Source of the DNA: Gonocerus acuteangulatus
Taxonomy: Eukaryota; Arthropoda; Insecta; Hemiptera; Coreidae
Assembly: GCA_946811695.1 (NCBI GenBank)
Contig: OX328123.1
Coordinates: 42,007,335 to 42,071,334, forward strand
DNA length: 64,000 nucleotides
Direction: 5' to 3'
The notes under the pieces were generated by a model. That model saw nothing but the letters and a program-made list of their open reading frames with translations. It was not told where the DNA came from and made no database searches. This document shows positions 23,241 through 34,839 of this stretch, piece after piece. The translations under genes and the position numbers were made by a program. Positions within the stretch are counted from its first letter, which is position 1. Each line of letters starts with the position of its first letter.

Positions 23241-24237
23241 TTTCTGAACAATTATTTATTTAATTCATTTACTGACGCTGGTTTTATTATTTTATTTACC
23301 AAAGAAGAATGTATTATTTTTATTTATATTAATCAATGAACACTTTTTTTATATAACTAGAAAATATACAAATCCCCAACACATTCACTTCAATTTTCCA
23401 ACCAGTCTCGAGAAATATAAGAAAATATTCGACAATCCTAAGCAAATATGTACTAGTGTTCTCCATTTTACTCGATAAATATTGTAGTTAAAGCCTTAAA
23501 ATGACATCAGTAGATTTCTCACTGCCAATTACTTTTAAAGCGTGTTACTGGAAGCCTAGTCATGCAAAATCGTAAGTGCTGCGATTTGTTTTGGGCAAAT
23601 TTTGCCCGAACACCTATGTTTCGGTGAACGGATTCGGTCTTTGTTTCGGCGGACAGATTCTGCTATCAAACACGTGCCTAGAAAAACAAAAATTTAAACC
23701 AATTGTATCTTCATCACCTATAGGGACGGAAACGAGAAGATTGTGCTAAAATTGCCAAATATCCCTTAGTCTTCAATAAAACTTGTTTTTCTGAGAAAAG
23801 GAATGAATATTCTCAGAAGACAAGGCCGGAGATAAATTGTCCGGAGGATCAACAAATTAAGGTGGGTAATTAAGAAGTAAAACATTATGCCCTAATGAGC
23901 AAGGAATTGGATAAAAACTAACCGAGCACATACAAATCAATGCAGATGAAAAGAAGGAAAGATGAAGAGCACTTCCAATAAATGGGGCGAAACCCGTCTC
24001 GAACACGAATGAATGAGATCCAATCCAAGATCCCATATGAGGACAGAAAAATCAAAGGGCTATTCAGAACATTCCTTCATCTCATTCACAGGCTGAAAAA
24101 GGCAGATGTATTTGTTTAATGGTTTAAGGATACAGTTGAATACCTGGTGATGAAAAAGTTTAGATGTGTTCATTTTCATTTGATTTTCTAATTGTAAAGG
24201 AGATATTTTTAAAAATTGGTACATTAGAACGAAGAGA
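23241..24237. other. Stretch without recognisable gene
   Basis: No TE end, RNA or coding similarity recognised. A short repeat of 'ttttgcccgaacacc...gtttcgg' style text occurs near 23600-23650. Confidence 0.35.
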
Positions 24238-24505
24238 GGGGACGAGGTTAGCTCAGTGGTAAAGCACTCGACTAATGAACTGGAGGACCCAGGCTCAAAA
24301 CCCCGAGGGCTGGATTTGGGGTTCCATTGGCTCAGCCAGCCTTTAATTAATTAATGGGTACCTGCAAAGGGAATCATCAGGCAACCGGAGCATAGTACTG
24401 ACCACACTATCTCCCTAGCGTCCTGGACGGTCGAGAATCAGGTACCTCGACAGTATCCCCCCCCTCTGGGCCCTTAGTGGCCTGTTATGGAACTGAGGAA
24501 CTGAT
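24238..24505 (+). mobile_element. tRNA-Ile-like SINE with central domain
   Basis: The head has A box TAGCTCAGTGGTAAAGC, 'ctcgactaatgaac' (anticodon region) and a weakened B box. The body 'gggtacctgcaaagggaatc' with 'ggagcatagtactgaccaca' resembles the conserved central text of a widespread class of invertebrate SINEs. It ends in a T/A-rich tail near 24500. The head is related to 12308-12381. Confidence 0.65.
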
Positions 24506-24542
24506 TTTTTATTTTTAGAAGGAAGTAAGAAATATATATATA

Positions 24543-25436
24543 CAGGGTGTCCTGTAAATGTCTAGTCATATTGTGAGGGGTGATGGAGGACCCTTAGGGG
24601 AACAAAAAATGTTCTATGACGGTTTCCCGAATTCTCGCCCATAAGGGAGAAAACGTCGTTTTATTGTTTTTTCGAGACAAACGTGGTTTTTAGAAGAATA
24701 ATCGTTGTAGCTCCGTACCAAGTGGTACTACTAGAAAAGGAGTGAAACGAATCGAAAGCTGAGTAAATTTACTATAAGACTAGTTGGAAGTAAACGTAAA
24801 AATGAATGAATGTAAGTATCTATATCTTACCAAAAGAAAGCTATCCTAAATTTCCTGACATTTTATTGATATTTCATTCAAGCGTTACTCCTCAATGGGC
24901 AGGATATGAGATTTCCGGGTTTCAGAAAAACTTCCTCATTTAACCAGCGTTCCCTTCATGTATCGCAACCCTGTGTTATTGTAGTATTTTAACGGTTTAA
25001 GAACAAAAGTTTAAAAAAAAAAACATGGATCTGTGAAAAGAAAATTAATTTCTTTTCTTCAATTAATTCCAAAAGCTGTAGAGAAATATTTATTATCAAA
25101 AATGTTTACATAAATATTTAATTAAAACACAAATGAAAAAATTATCCTAAAACAGTAAATAAATAAAATACACTTATATTTTGAATTTGTTAATTACAGT
25201 AACTAATAGTGGGTCCAGGAGGTGGCCATTAATGAACCCCAACCATACATTAACCTCAAAAATTACTATTTTTGGGGGTCTCCCGTGGTCTAATGGCTAG
25301 CGCCTTGGATTCATAAGCGGGAGATGGTGGGTTCGATTCCTAAGCTCCGGCAGGAATTTTATCATCCACGGCTCGCTGGTAAAATTCCTGGCTGCACCCT
25401 GGATGTCGGCGCTAATGACCTAGATGTTGATGCGCC

Positions 25437-25504
<68 letters not shown>

Positions 25505-26492
25505 TATATTTTACTAAACTATTTTTACCTAGATCACGCATTTGTACACATTTTTACAGGTAATTTTTATTTAGAAAACAAATGCTTTACCTTGAATTAA
25601 TACTGATGGCTACGCTTGTGAAACTCACTGGGATTCTCGTGAGCCCATGCGTTTTTGTTGTGGTAGTTAAAAATTCTATCCCTCATAAATAAGAATTACA
25701 TAGTCCTGTAAAAATGTGTTCAAATGTGTGATATAGGTAAAAATAATAATTTTTGAGGTTAATGTATGGTTGGGGTTCCATAATGGCCGCCTCCTGGACC
25801 CAGTATTAGTCACGTGAATTAATTAATTCAAAATAAATGTGTATTTTATTTATTTACTGTTTTAGGATTTTTTTTATATTCGTGGAAGTAATTTTTTTTA
25901 TTGTTAAAAGTAAATATTTACTTAATATTTATGTAAACATTTATAATAATAAATATTTCTCTACAGCTTTTGGAATTAATTGAAGAAAAGAAATTAATTT
26001 TCTTTTCACAGATCTATGTTTTTTTTAAAAAACTTTTGTTCTTAAACCGTTAAACTACTAGAATAACACAGGGTTGCGATACATGAAGGGAACGCTGGTT
26101 AAATGAGGAAGTTTTTCTGAAACCCGGAAATCTCAGATCCTGCCCTTTGAGGAGTAACGCTGGAAAGAAATATGAATAAAATGTCAGGGAATTTAGAATA
26201 GCTTTCTTTTGGTAAGATATACATACTTACATTCATTCTTATGTTTACTCCCAACTAGTCTTATAGTAAATTTACTCAGCTTTCCATTGGTTTCACTCCC
26301 TTTCTAATAGTACTACCTGGGACGGAGCTACAACGATTATTCTTCTAAAAACCACGTTTGTCTCGAAAAAATAATAAAACGACGTTTTCTCCCTTATGGG
26401 CGAGAATTCGGGAAATTGTCATCGAAAATTTTTTGTTCCTCTAAGGCTCCTCTATCACCCCTCACAATATGCCTAGACATTTACGGGACACC

Positions 26493-26495
<3 letters not shown>
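24543..26495. mobile_element. TA-targeting foldback element, copy 1 (SINE-filled)
   Basis: Ends are CAGGGTGTCCTGTAAATG and, inverted, CAGGGTGTCCCGTAAATG. Nearly the whole element is two inverted arms of about 700-900 bp (for example 'tctcgcccataagggagaaa' at 24634 and its inverse at 26386). It sits after a TA at 24541-24542, and a (TA)n tract follows the right end. TA target and CAGGG ends fit Tc1/mariner-like or similar DNA transposons. No transposase. A SINE interrupts the centre (25274-25517). Confidence 0.82.
25274..25517 (+). mobile_element. SINE-1, full copy with ~62-nt poly(A)
   Basis: The tRNA-like head (B box GGTTCGATTCC) and body match 2961-3125. The A-run is at 25439-25500, followed by 'tatatatatttt'. 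The target duplication ACTATTTTT lies at 25265-25273 and 25518-25526. The sister foldback at 40400-41933 has the uninterrupted target ('attattattttta'), giving a direct empty/filled pair. Confidence 0.9.

Positions 26496-26496
<1 letters not shown>

Positions 26497-26548
<52 letters not shown>
26497..26548. repeat. (TA)n microsatellite
   Basis: Starts directly at the right terminus of the foldback element. Confidence 0.95.
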
Positions 26549-26550
<2 letters not shown>

Positions 26551-27591
26551 CTGAAATCTTTTAGGAAATTGTAGTAAAGCATGTTTACAAAAGTTTATTA
26601 AATTTCCCACAAATTCGTATGGTTCTTGTTTGATTTTAGATAGAGGGTTGCTTAGGATACTGTGAGTTTCCTGTTGTGGCGCCTTGAGATTTCGTTTAAC
26701 ATTCTTAGAAAACTTTGAAAAGCCTTCGAGAAAATAAGTGTTTTTGCATTTACCATTGATTCCAAAATGCAAACTAAGTAATGCGACAAATGAATATAAA
26801 TATTAAATAATTTAACCCCGATTATATAAATATCTAAGGTACACACAGTTTTGGGAATGAGCAGAAGCACTCCACTTATAAGAAAATGATGCGGAGACTT
26901 ACTTTCTTTATAATAAAAAGTCTAATATAAGAAATAGCCTGAATGGAAAAGCCAATAGTCGCACCTAAATAATAGGACAACGTTTTTTTTTCTTTTAAAA
27001 AATGTTTTGTTAGTAAATATAGACCTGACGACACAGAACCATTAGTCCAGTCACCTAAGACAAAAAAAAGGGGCGAAGTTCGCAAAAAAACGCGTAACGC
27101 TGATTTTTCGGGGTGTTGTTCGGGACTACCCCAGTAGTGTGCACCCAATTTATCAGCTTCGAAAGACCTAACAAATTGGGAACATTGGCAACAGTCGAAA
27201 AATATTAAAATATTTGAACATTTTTTTGTTTTTTGCTTATAGCTCCTAAACAGTGCATCGTACAACAATTTGTATTGTTTGCTTTTTTAAAGTAGATAAA
27301 ATTTAAAAACTTGTGGTGCTAAAACAACCGTTTTAGGTAGAACAACTTCCGAAATACAGCTCTTCAATCATTGGCTACTTTTCCCAAAAAGTGCATAAGT
27401 TAACTAAATGGCGTGTTTGGAGGGATAAGCAGGCCGTATTAATCATCTTACAAAATACTCTTGAGAATGAAAGTTATAGTAAATTTTATAAGCTTCAATT
27501 GAAGCGCAATTCGAAGAAGAAAGGGCTAGATGGGGGTCTGTGGTAGTGGTGAAATGGGGGGGGGGGGGTCAAAAACCCCACTATACGTAAC
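26549..27591. other. Stretch without recognisable gene
   Basis: Contains a 130-codon minus ORF at 26876-27268 (starts MLYDALFRSYKQKTKKCSN; includes a GDWTNGSVSSG segment). Cysteine pairs and a hydrophobic C-terminus are visible but no family is recognised. A G-run lies at 27557-27569. Confidence 0.3.
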
Positions 27592-27860
27592 TAGTGGCGT
27601 CGGGTCCCCTGTGACCCATATTTTAAATTGATTGTTTGGGCTAATTTAATTTTTAAAAATAATTACAAACACTAATAGTTATTAAAATACTTGTCGATTA
27701 TTAAAATAATACAATACTTATCAAAATTACATAAAAATTTCTTCAAAAAGAATAGTACTGAATTGAAGTTGAAGATGTGAAAATGAGAATGTTTAAAAAC
27801 AAAGAAATTTGTTTTCTTTTGGTAAAAAAAATAAAATAAATTATTGTGGGTATTATCAAG
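27592..27860. mobile_element. piggyBac end fragment, related to 61850 element
   Basis: 'aactagtggcgtcgggtc' followed by 'ttttaaattgatt', 'aataattacaaacac' and 'ttaaaataatacaat' matches 61884-62010 block for block. The TTAA and outermost terminus are missing, and so is the other end. Confidence 0.7.
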
Positions 27861-27889
27861 GAGGGCTTAAAATCGCGTGTTTTTTTGTA

Positions 27890-28095
27890 TTATTTTGGCG
27901 CATCGACACCTACGACATATGCTCCAGGCTATCTAGGTTGTCATCCTTTGCAAATATCCATGGTGCAGCATGAAATCTTTTTAACGGGCCATGAAATGTA
28001 AAATAAACTCCCAACCTGCTTCAGACGAGACTCGTACCCGCATCTACCGCGTGGGAATCCAGCAATGCATCCCAGCAAATTGTGTAAAGGAACAT
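27890..28095 (-). mobile_element. tRNA-derived SINE (SINE-3)
   Basis: The minus strand reads 'gctgggatgc' (A-box-like), 'ctggattcccacgcggtag', 'gggtacgagtctcg' (B-box-like), then a body ending 'gtaggtgtcgatgcgcc' and an A-rich tail. The ending resembles the SINE-1 tail 'gatgtagatgtgccg', suggesting a shared 3' module. It overlaps a minus ORF (28044-28253) that I treat as incidental. Confidence 0.5.
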
Positions 28096-28848
28096 CCCAC
28101 TTCATCAGTTATTTCGCTATTGTCAATATTTAAGGAATAAAATAAAAAACTACTACAAACATAACAGCTCCGGACATTTGTATTGATAGTTTTAGAGCAA
28201 AAGTCATTTAAAAAGCTCCCGCCAAAATGCACCTTGAGTTTTGCGCAACTCAATTTAATTAATTAATTAAAAATAATTTTTTTTTTCAATTGATTTCTTT
28301 ATCTCTATTATCATTCTGCATATGTATACATCTGTTAACAAGATACGATTTGAAGATTCTGTGCTGAAGGTCTCCCAACTTCGGTTCATATGATTAAATA
28401 ATTACAGTTTTATATTATAAATAAAGTATATATATAAGAAGAAGATTTCGCTGATAGTTAAAAAGGATTATAGAATTATAGATGAATGGTAAAGCGAAGA
28501 AATCTTTTCAGTATCAAATCAGATCAAAGCTTTCGGGTAAATGATTGAAGTAGTCTAGCATTGGATTGGGTGCTTTGGAGAGAGGAAGTGTATTTGAAAG
28601 AGGAGTTTTAATCCCAATAATGGAGAGAATAGCTACTGCAGTGGCAATCTTTTCAAGGGATACTCAACTTCTGTATTCTCCGATTGGAGAGACTTGCACG
28701 CTATGCTTAGGTTTGATGTAAATCTCTTACTAATAATTTTATTCTTCTGGATTTTTATGTTATTTTCAAATATGATCATTATTTATTTTTTTATGGAGCT
28801 CCGCAATGCAAGCGATTAGCTCTATGATGTGGTTTATATACAAAATTG

Positions 28849-28851
<3 letters not shown>

Positions 28852-28904
<53 letters not shown>
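28852..28904. repeat. (TA)n microsatellite
   Basis: Pure TA tract of about 53 bp without recognisable TE end on either side. Confidence 0.95.
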
Positions 28905-28907
<3 letters not shown>

Positions 28908-29106
28908 GTAGCTTCCAACTTCTCTACAATGTGCAAATCAAGAATATTAATTTCCTTTTTTTTAAAAATCTAACAAAATATTTTAAAGTTAAAACAATGG
29001 AAATTATTCTTAAAAAAACTCAGAAACCAAGAAAAACAAGGGGAAAACTTGAATTACCCCAACATCTTTTGCGAAAAAACAGCTGTTTTCATTAAACTGA
29101 TCTTGA

Positions 29107-29760
29107 TCACACATTATACTTTTTTGCCTTTATAGGTCGTCCTTTAGTCCTGGCTGGAGTCTTCGTTATTTTAGCTTTCCGAGGTTGACTCTTTGTTCCG
29201 TTTCTTGATTTCCTTTCGGATGCTTCTTCTAAGGTCCGTCGATTCTTCTAGCAGATTCTCCCAGAGGGCTTCCAGTTTCCTGGGGAGGAAGACCTAAAAT
29301 ATTTCTCTCAGAAGACATGATTCTCGCCAGTCTTTCCATCATTTCCAAACGTTCAACCATGTTCTCGTTCATGCTATCCAATCTGAAGTTAATATCAGGA
29401 ACTTCATGGTTGCTTTTACGGAAAGGCTATCCTTTTCCTTTAGTAATTTCTTCTGAATGAGGATGCTCCTGTTGATGTGGAACACCAAAGAACGTGCCTT
29501 CTACAATTTCTGTAGAATATTCTTCGATTTCTTATAGTCCAGGCATTGAAGAAAGCAATGAAACATTTCGGTTAGTGTGAATATCTCCTTTCCCATCGAC
29601 CGTTACAAATAAATTGTACATAAGCTCAAGTAAAAACGGATGGGATTAGTGTACCTTCTTTCGAGAAGATCCTTGCTTGCAAAATCATCCTTTGGAATCC
29701 AAGTAATAACGATGCAAGAGTTTGGGCTCAAACTAAAAACTAAGACATAGTACCTTATGT
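29107..29760 (-). pseudogene. Unidentified degenerate ORF with basic AT-hook-like tail
   Basis: Minus-strand text looks like a decayed ~200-codon coding region. It starts with 'SPNSCIVITWIPKDDFASKD', shifts frame near 29640 to 'NLFVTVDGKGDIHTNRNVS', has in-frame stops near 29540 and 29430, continues with 'SMNENMVERLEMMERLARIM' (a probable short helix), and after another shift ends 'TPARTKGRPIKAKKYNV'. The Lys/Arg-rich end with a GRP core resembles an AT hook. There is no family match. A T-run marks its upstream side. It could be a gag-like or DNA-binding protein of an unknown TE, or a dead host gene. Confidence 0.4.
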
Positions 29761-29773
29761 ATTTATTTATTTA

Positions 29774-29776
<3 letters not shown>

Positions 29777-29816
<40 letters not shown>

Positions 29817-30000
29817 TCTTTTCTTTAACACCAGTATTGCCTTCATAATGACAGACGTCTGGATCACCGGCATGTTCGTGACCTACAATGTCAGAAATTT
29901 GGAAATTTCCATGGCCGTTATTAGGTTTCCTCCCTATGCACTGAGTAAGGAAACGCACAAGTTCCTGGTTAAACGCAAAATTCCAAACACTAATTAGCAT
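29777..30000 (-). mobile_element. Poly(A)-tailed retroposed sequence, unknown family
   Basis: The minus strand ends '...gttaaagaaaagatgta' followed by a run of about 34 A (T-run 29779-29812). A 62-codon ORF covers it, but the text looks like a retroposon 3' end. No target duplication found. Confidence 0.35.
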
Positions 30001-30307
30001 TTCCTTTTACAAATTATTCAATTACTGGCCCTTTGTCCAAATTTAGCGAATTATCGAAGTAGGTGGAAGGTCAACAAATTAAAAGTTCACTAAATAGTTT
30101 CAAAAACTTTTTTTTTCTCAACATGTTTCACACCTTTATAGTGCCTCATAATAGCCTCAAGTGAGGAGGAGAACCTTCCTCTAGTAGGGCCAGTGGTATT
30201 TGACTGAACCAATCCAATATGGCGGAAAGTAGTCAGCTGGTTGAAAATCGTAATGTCATGTATTTAAAATTAATTTTAATATCCATGTAAAATATAGTCA
30301 TAAACCC

Positions 30308-30310
<3 letters not shown>

Positions 30311-30360
<50 letters not shown>
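30311..30360 (+). repeat. Poly(A) run of 50
   Basis: Homopolymer A between 'aaacccctt' and 'cctccttttcc'. It is probably the tail of a plus-strand retroposon, but I do not recognise the preceding sequence. It produces the long Phe runs in minus-strand translations. Confidence 0.8.
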
Positions 30361-30364
<4 letters not shown>

Positions 30365-31429
30365 CCTTTTCCTTATTTTTAACATGCAGGTAAAAATAAA
30401 GTTTTTGAAACTCTTCAGTGAACTTTTTTTTGTTGACTTTCCGCCTATTTCCATAAATATACTTTATTAGTTTCACTATAGTCGTAGAGCGGTTATGAAA
30501 TAACAGTTTTCTGACTTTAAATACCAAACTACCTCCTCCCCATCTCATAGTTATTTATTTTTTTTAGCTAAAAATAAGCATGAATTATAAGAAGAGTCCA
30601 GCTTTTGAATGGGTCTACTGTTATACAAAATTGATAAGTAATTTCTTTTAACGTTTTTAATTACTATAATCTCAAGCAATATCAAATAAAGATTCGCTTC
30701 TGCAATATTCTACATAAATTCATACAAAAAAAAAGTAATATATAATTGTTTAATGGTAAAGTGTTAAGTTAATCATGTGAATGTGGTTCCTCTATGAAGC
30801 GGATGTATGGGTTGAGGCTGTTCCTTAACTTGTCCCTAACTTGCCCCCATAACGAGGCTTTCAGAACTCATTAAATGTTCGAAGAGATAATTTTGTTCAA
30901 CTTAGTTTATCACTCCTATAGTACCTAGAGTTGCACTCCTATATCACCTAGAGTTGTACAGAGCAAGCTGCGTAACCTCTTCAGATGGGCTTTATTATGT
31001 GATAATATTCATTCAATTGATTTAATTACAATTTTTACAATAAATTATAGTGTTTAATTATGTTTGTAGGTTCAAGGTTTCTCAAAACGATAGCAAAAAT
31101 GTACTTAAATATAATTTTTGCAACAACTAAAAGAATTCCATCCAACAAATTACATGTACTTTTTTTACGAAATCTGATATAATATCATTTGTTTTTATCT
31201 TAATTCTAAGAAAATAATTTCTATAACCATTTCTTTTTTCTTATTTTTTAATTTGCCTTTTTAGATAACTTTTTCTTACTTTATATTTTTTTTATAAACC
31301 TTTTTATTTAGTGTGAGTTTTTTTCTTATTTTTTATCATGTAAATAGGAATGATGTTCAAGAAGTGGATTAGAAATTAATTATCTTTTGAGATGATATGC
31401 AAACAATTCGGATTTCTCTTCGTCGGACA
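30361..31429. other. Stretch without recognisable gene
   Basis: AT-rich. A short duplication 'cactcctatagtacctagag' / 'cactcctatatcacctagag' lies at about 30910-30955. Nothing else recognised. Confidence 0.4.
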
Positions 31430-31936
31430 GGTTACGAATAAATAATAATTAGAAATTAAATATTTGATTCACCGCGTCATTTTTAGAAATTTTCGGAATT
31501 GAAAAAAACGTTTACTTTAAATTGAGGGGTTCTATAAAACTACAGGTTTTTTCAATAAAAACTAATCGCGTTCTCTAAATAACAAAATAAAAAATTTTTA
31601 TTTATGCATTTGTCATTCGAGCGTCATTACTAAGATAGTTAAATAAAAAAACGTCAGGAGACACTTTTTAATAACTGGATTTATTGAATAATGTTTACAT
31701 GAACTGATACAATTTAGAATTTAGAGATATGTGCACAATGACTGGAAAGGAACTGACTGTCTAAGCCGAAGGAGCAGTAGTTGAAGTTGTGATACGGAAG
31801 ACGGCTGGAAGACTACATGACTGACTGCTGGAGTTGATAAGGATAGGACCTTATATAGCTTAGAAAAGGAGTGGGGATAATGGAGGGGATATGTGTGGAA
31901 TTCGCTACCATAACTGATGATTCGCTCTTCGTAACA
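31430..31936 (-). mobile_element. Probable solo LTR with promoter and poly(A) signal
   Basis: On the minus strand it begins TGTTACGAAGAG and ends near TTCGTAACC, giving short inverted ends. TATATAAG at 31857-31850 is followed 33 nt on by TCAGTCAT, a good arthropod initiator. AATAAA is at 31685-31680. The order U3 promoter, R, poly(A) signal, U5 is that of an LTR. No internal retroelement genes adjoin it. The exact 3' end and TSD are unresolved. Confidence 0.42.
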
Positions 31937-32782
31937 CAAGTATATTGTTAAATACAAATAACATTAATTTTTATTCAAAATCAATTAAATTTATTTTAGA
32001 TAATAGAGGAGCATATATAATAATATATCTGCACTTAAAAAATGGTGGTACTATTCAAGGAAGCGAAAGTCTGTCATCTGTTCATAGTTGCAAATTATAC
32101 ATTTAATTTTTTGCTATTAATTTATTAATTAACTTCATCTAATAAAATAATTGCTATAACAATTTCTTTTTTCTTATTTGTTTAATTTTCACTTTAGATA
32201 CCTTTTCTTATTTTATAATTTTGTTTATAAACCTTTTTATTTAGTGTGAGCCAATACTATGCTCTTAAATATTGTTTAAATACAAATAACATTTATTTTT
32301 ATTACATCAAAATTAACTAAATTTATTTGATATAAAAGAGGAGCATATAAAATAACATATCTGCGCTTAAAAATGGTGTTTTTGTTTCAGAAACAAATAA
32401 GTAATATTCAAATAAATAAAATGAAATTAACATAATAATATTTTTTTAAATTCTACTAGTCATCAGAAGTAGTTTTTGTGCCTAAAATTATCTATAACTT
32501 TATAAATGAAGGGCTCAGTGCCAAAGGTGACTAACACATATTTAGAACAAACTGAGAAAATTAAGGTTAATGTTTAGAAGATTTTTGAAAAAATTAGTGT
32601 TGGTGACGGAAATGATTTTAACCGGTCCATTAGATACACAAAATTGTTATGAATATGCAATAATAATCAAAAGTTTATAGTTAGTCCTGATAATGAAAAA
32701 GAAAAAGTATAGTCATCTTTGGCTCTCACAAAAATAAAAAATAACTTACACTTGAAGAATAGTGGTCACGGATCGTAGATAC
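31937..32782. other. Stretch without recognisable gene
   Basis: Contains two related blocks: 'taaacctttttatttagtgtgag' text at about 31296 and 32225, and 'gaggagcatata' at about 32007 and 32339. This suggests an old local duplication. No coding region. Confidence 0.4.
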
Positions 32783-32866
32783 ATAATGATAGAAATGTAA
32801 TGAAAAATATATTTTCTTTAATTATAATTAATGAAAAATTATTTTTCATTAGATTTCTATCATTAT
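32783..32866. repeat. Inverted repeat, 27-bp arms
   Basis: Arms 32783-32809 and 32840-32866 pair with one mismatch (left 'ataatgatagaaat', 'taatgaaaaata'). The spacer is 30 nt. It may mark the end of the neighbouring DUF7869 element or a small MITE. Confidence 0.85.
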
Positions 32867-32930
32867 TTATTCACAACTAAAAAATTCAGACACAATGTAA
32901 ACATAGTGATTCTAGTCCAAGAGTTTCTTA

Positions 32931-33745
32931 TTAGTCGCTGTTCTCTCCTTCGGTATGTGAACTGATGTCATTATATTCAGCAACGGGGTTGTTCTTCAGG
33001 TTTTGGTAGAAGGAATGATATACTGGAGGAATATACTGAAGAAGTACTATGAGATCATTCTCTTTCTCCGTAGATAGTTTCTTTCTAGAAGGCTACAGTA
33101 CTGGTAACTGAATTCATCCCAACACCTTCTGTTTTCCTTTATGCTTTCTGCTCACATCAACTTCCAATCTTCTGAATGTATGTATTTGATTTTGAGCTGT
33201 CTTGGATTACTCTTTTCCAGCCGTAACCAATTGATTTTCAACCACTCAACTTAAGCTCCGTTAGTTTTCACTTTGCGGTTAATAATATCTTTCTACAGAC
33301 TTAATGTGCTGAAAAAGCGTTCTCCTGCTATTTTCGTGACATCTAAAAGAGGTTTTCTCTTTTTTGATTTTTTTCCCATTTACATCCATTCATCTGGCAC
33401 AAATATGTCAGGTTTATATTGCTTGAATTTCTCAAAAACTGCAAAATTCTGATCAAAAGATGAGAAACTGTGTCCTGTTATGAAGAATTTATGGCCAATG
33501 ACTTCCAGATTAGGTGAGTTATGTATTAAGTTGGACAAAAACAGTGCAATCATTATATTGCGGTTTTGTCCGCGCCAACGTTTTCCCTGCACATTCCTAG
33601 GTGGTTCATAGACAGGATCTGCCACAGAGTCATCAGAAGCTTCAACTATATCACGTATGTTGCTGCTTACCATTAACAAAACCATACCTAGTGTGGGTTG
33701 GTCAAGTCTGCCTCTCACGTGATTTAGCTTTGCAGTAATTTCCAA
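32931..33745 (-). pseudogene. DUF7869-type transposon protein, C-terminal part, degenerate
   Basis: Minus-strand translation contains QNRNIMIALFLSNLIHN, then NLEVIGHKFFITGHSFSSFD and a DEW block. This is the conserved pattern of DUF7869 proteins of arthropod DNA elements (GQNRN, then a hydrophobic helix, then EVIDHKFLE-x-GH). In other frames downstream, 'VEWLKINWLRLEKSNPRQLK' and 'DLIVLLQYIPPVYHSFYQNL' follow, matching the family's C-terminal order, with a stop at 32931-32933. Frameshifts and stops between 33110 and 33370 kill it. The N-terminal half is not recognised. The family is DDE/RNase H-like in fold, from general knowledge. Confidence 0.65.
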
Positions 33746-34839
33746 AAAAAAAAACTAACTGATGCCTGTACTAATCTACGAGGTGTAAATGCTGGGCATT
33801 TCTATCAATTATAAAACTTAAAATTCTCTATCAGGAGAAGTAAATAACACGAAATTGTTAAAATTGTATGTTTGTCATCTTTGGCACTGAGCCCTTCAAA
33901 TATAAGCGTGCTTTAATTCTATGAAAAGGCTACCACATATCAAATGTTGTAGAATTCCATTACTCCTCGAGAAAAGCTGTATGTTGTCATGAATTCTTCC
34001 AGGACTTTAGGGAGAATTTTGTAAGGATGAAAAAGAAACTTTCGTGACAATACGTTTTTGTAGGGATTTGATACATAGCATTAGTATTTTTGAAGTGACA
34101 CCTCAAAAATCGTTGTTTTTTTTTATGGGAGACTTGGTAAATATCTCTTTATCAACTACTTGAACACCAGAGAGCACGTGTGTCGCCCTTCCTGTCTGAT
34201 TGCTATGCCCCCCTACATAGGCAAGAATGACACATTTTCAGTTGAGTTTTATTTTGAGTTTTGTCATTTTAGAAATACTAGTGCGGTATGTTCATGTTAT
34301 TACTCTTTGTTAAAGATGAACTGAATAATTGGGTCGTCTAGGAATTTCGAGAAGAAACAAATAACCCTTTGAGCTACCCAAGTATCGATTTGAACGGATC
34401 GAGGGACTGGCAGAAGAGCGTGGAAATGGCCAAAAGAAACAAAGAAAGAAGAATTAGAGAATAGAGGCTTAGAGAAATGTGAGTGAAAGACTATGTAGGA
34501 GAAAAGAGAGAGAAAGAGGAGGGTTTTGGTCGTGGAAGAAGATAAGAGAGAAGGGGTGAAGTACGGTATTCCTGTCCCCATATATCTAGATTTAAGGGAG
34601 GGTTTAGCCCACCTACGGTCATTATTGCTCCTCTACCAATCCCTTTTAACGGATTCTCAGGGATCAACACTACTATCCGGAACTTTACCTCAAAGTAACT
34701 TTACCCAATAGGCCAAATACTGATGAACTTTTAGTTCATTTCCTAGAACTAATGAAGGTGAAACCAACATTTGAAAACTATAATTCTAATCATTTTCAGT
34801 GAACCAAGGATTCAAATACTACAAAGAAACTTGAGGAAA
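33746..34839. other. Stretch without recognisable gene
   Basis: The 93-codon minus ORF at 34300-34581 is largely a compositional product of the purine-rich run 34420-34560. A higher-GC patch is at 34140-34210. No family recognised. Confidence 0.35.

Noticed and set aside
30233..30548. ORFs with long Phe runs
   Set aside because: Translation of the 50-nt homopolymer; no other coding signal.
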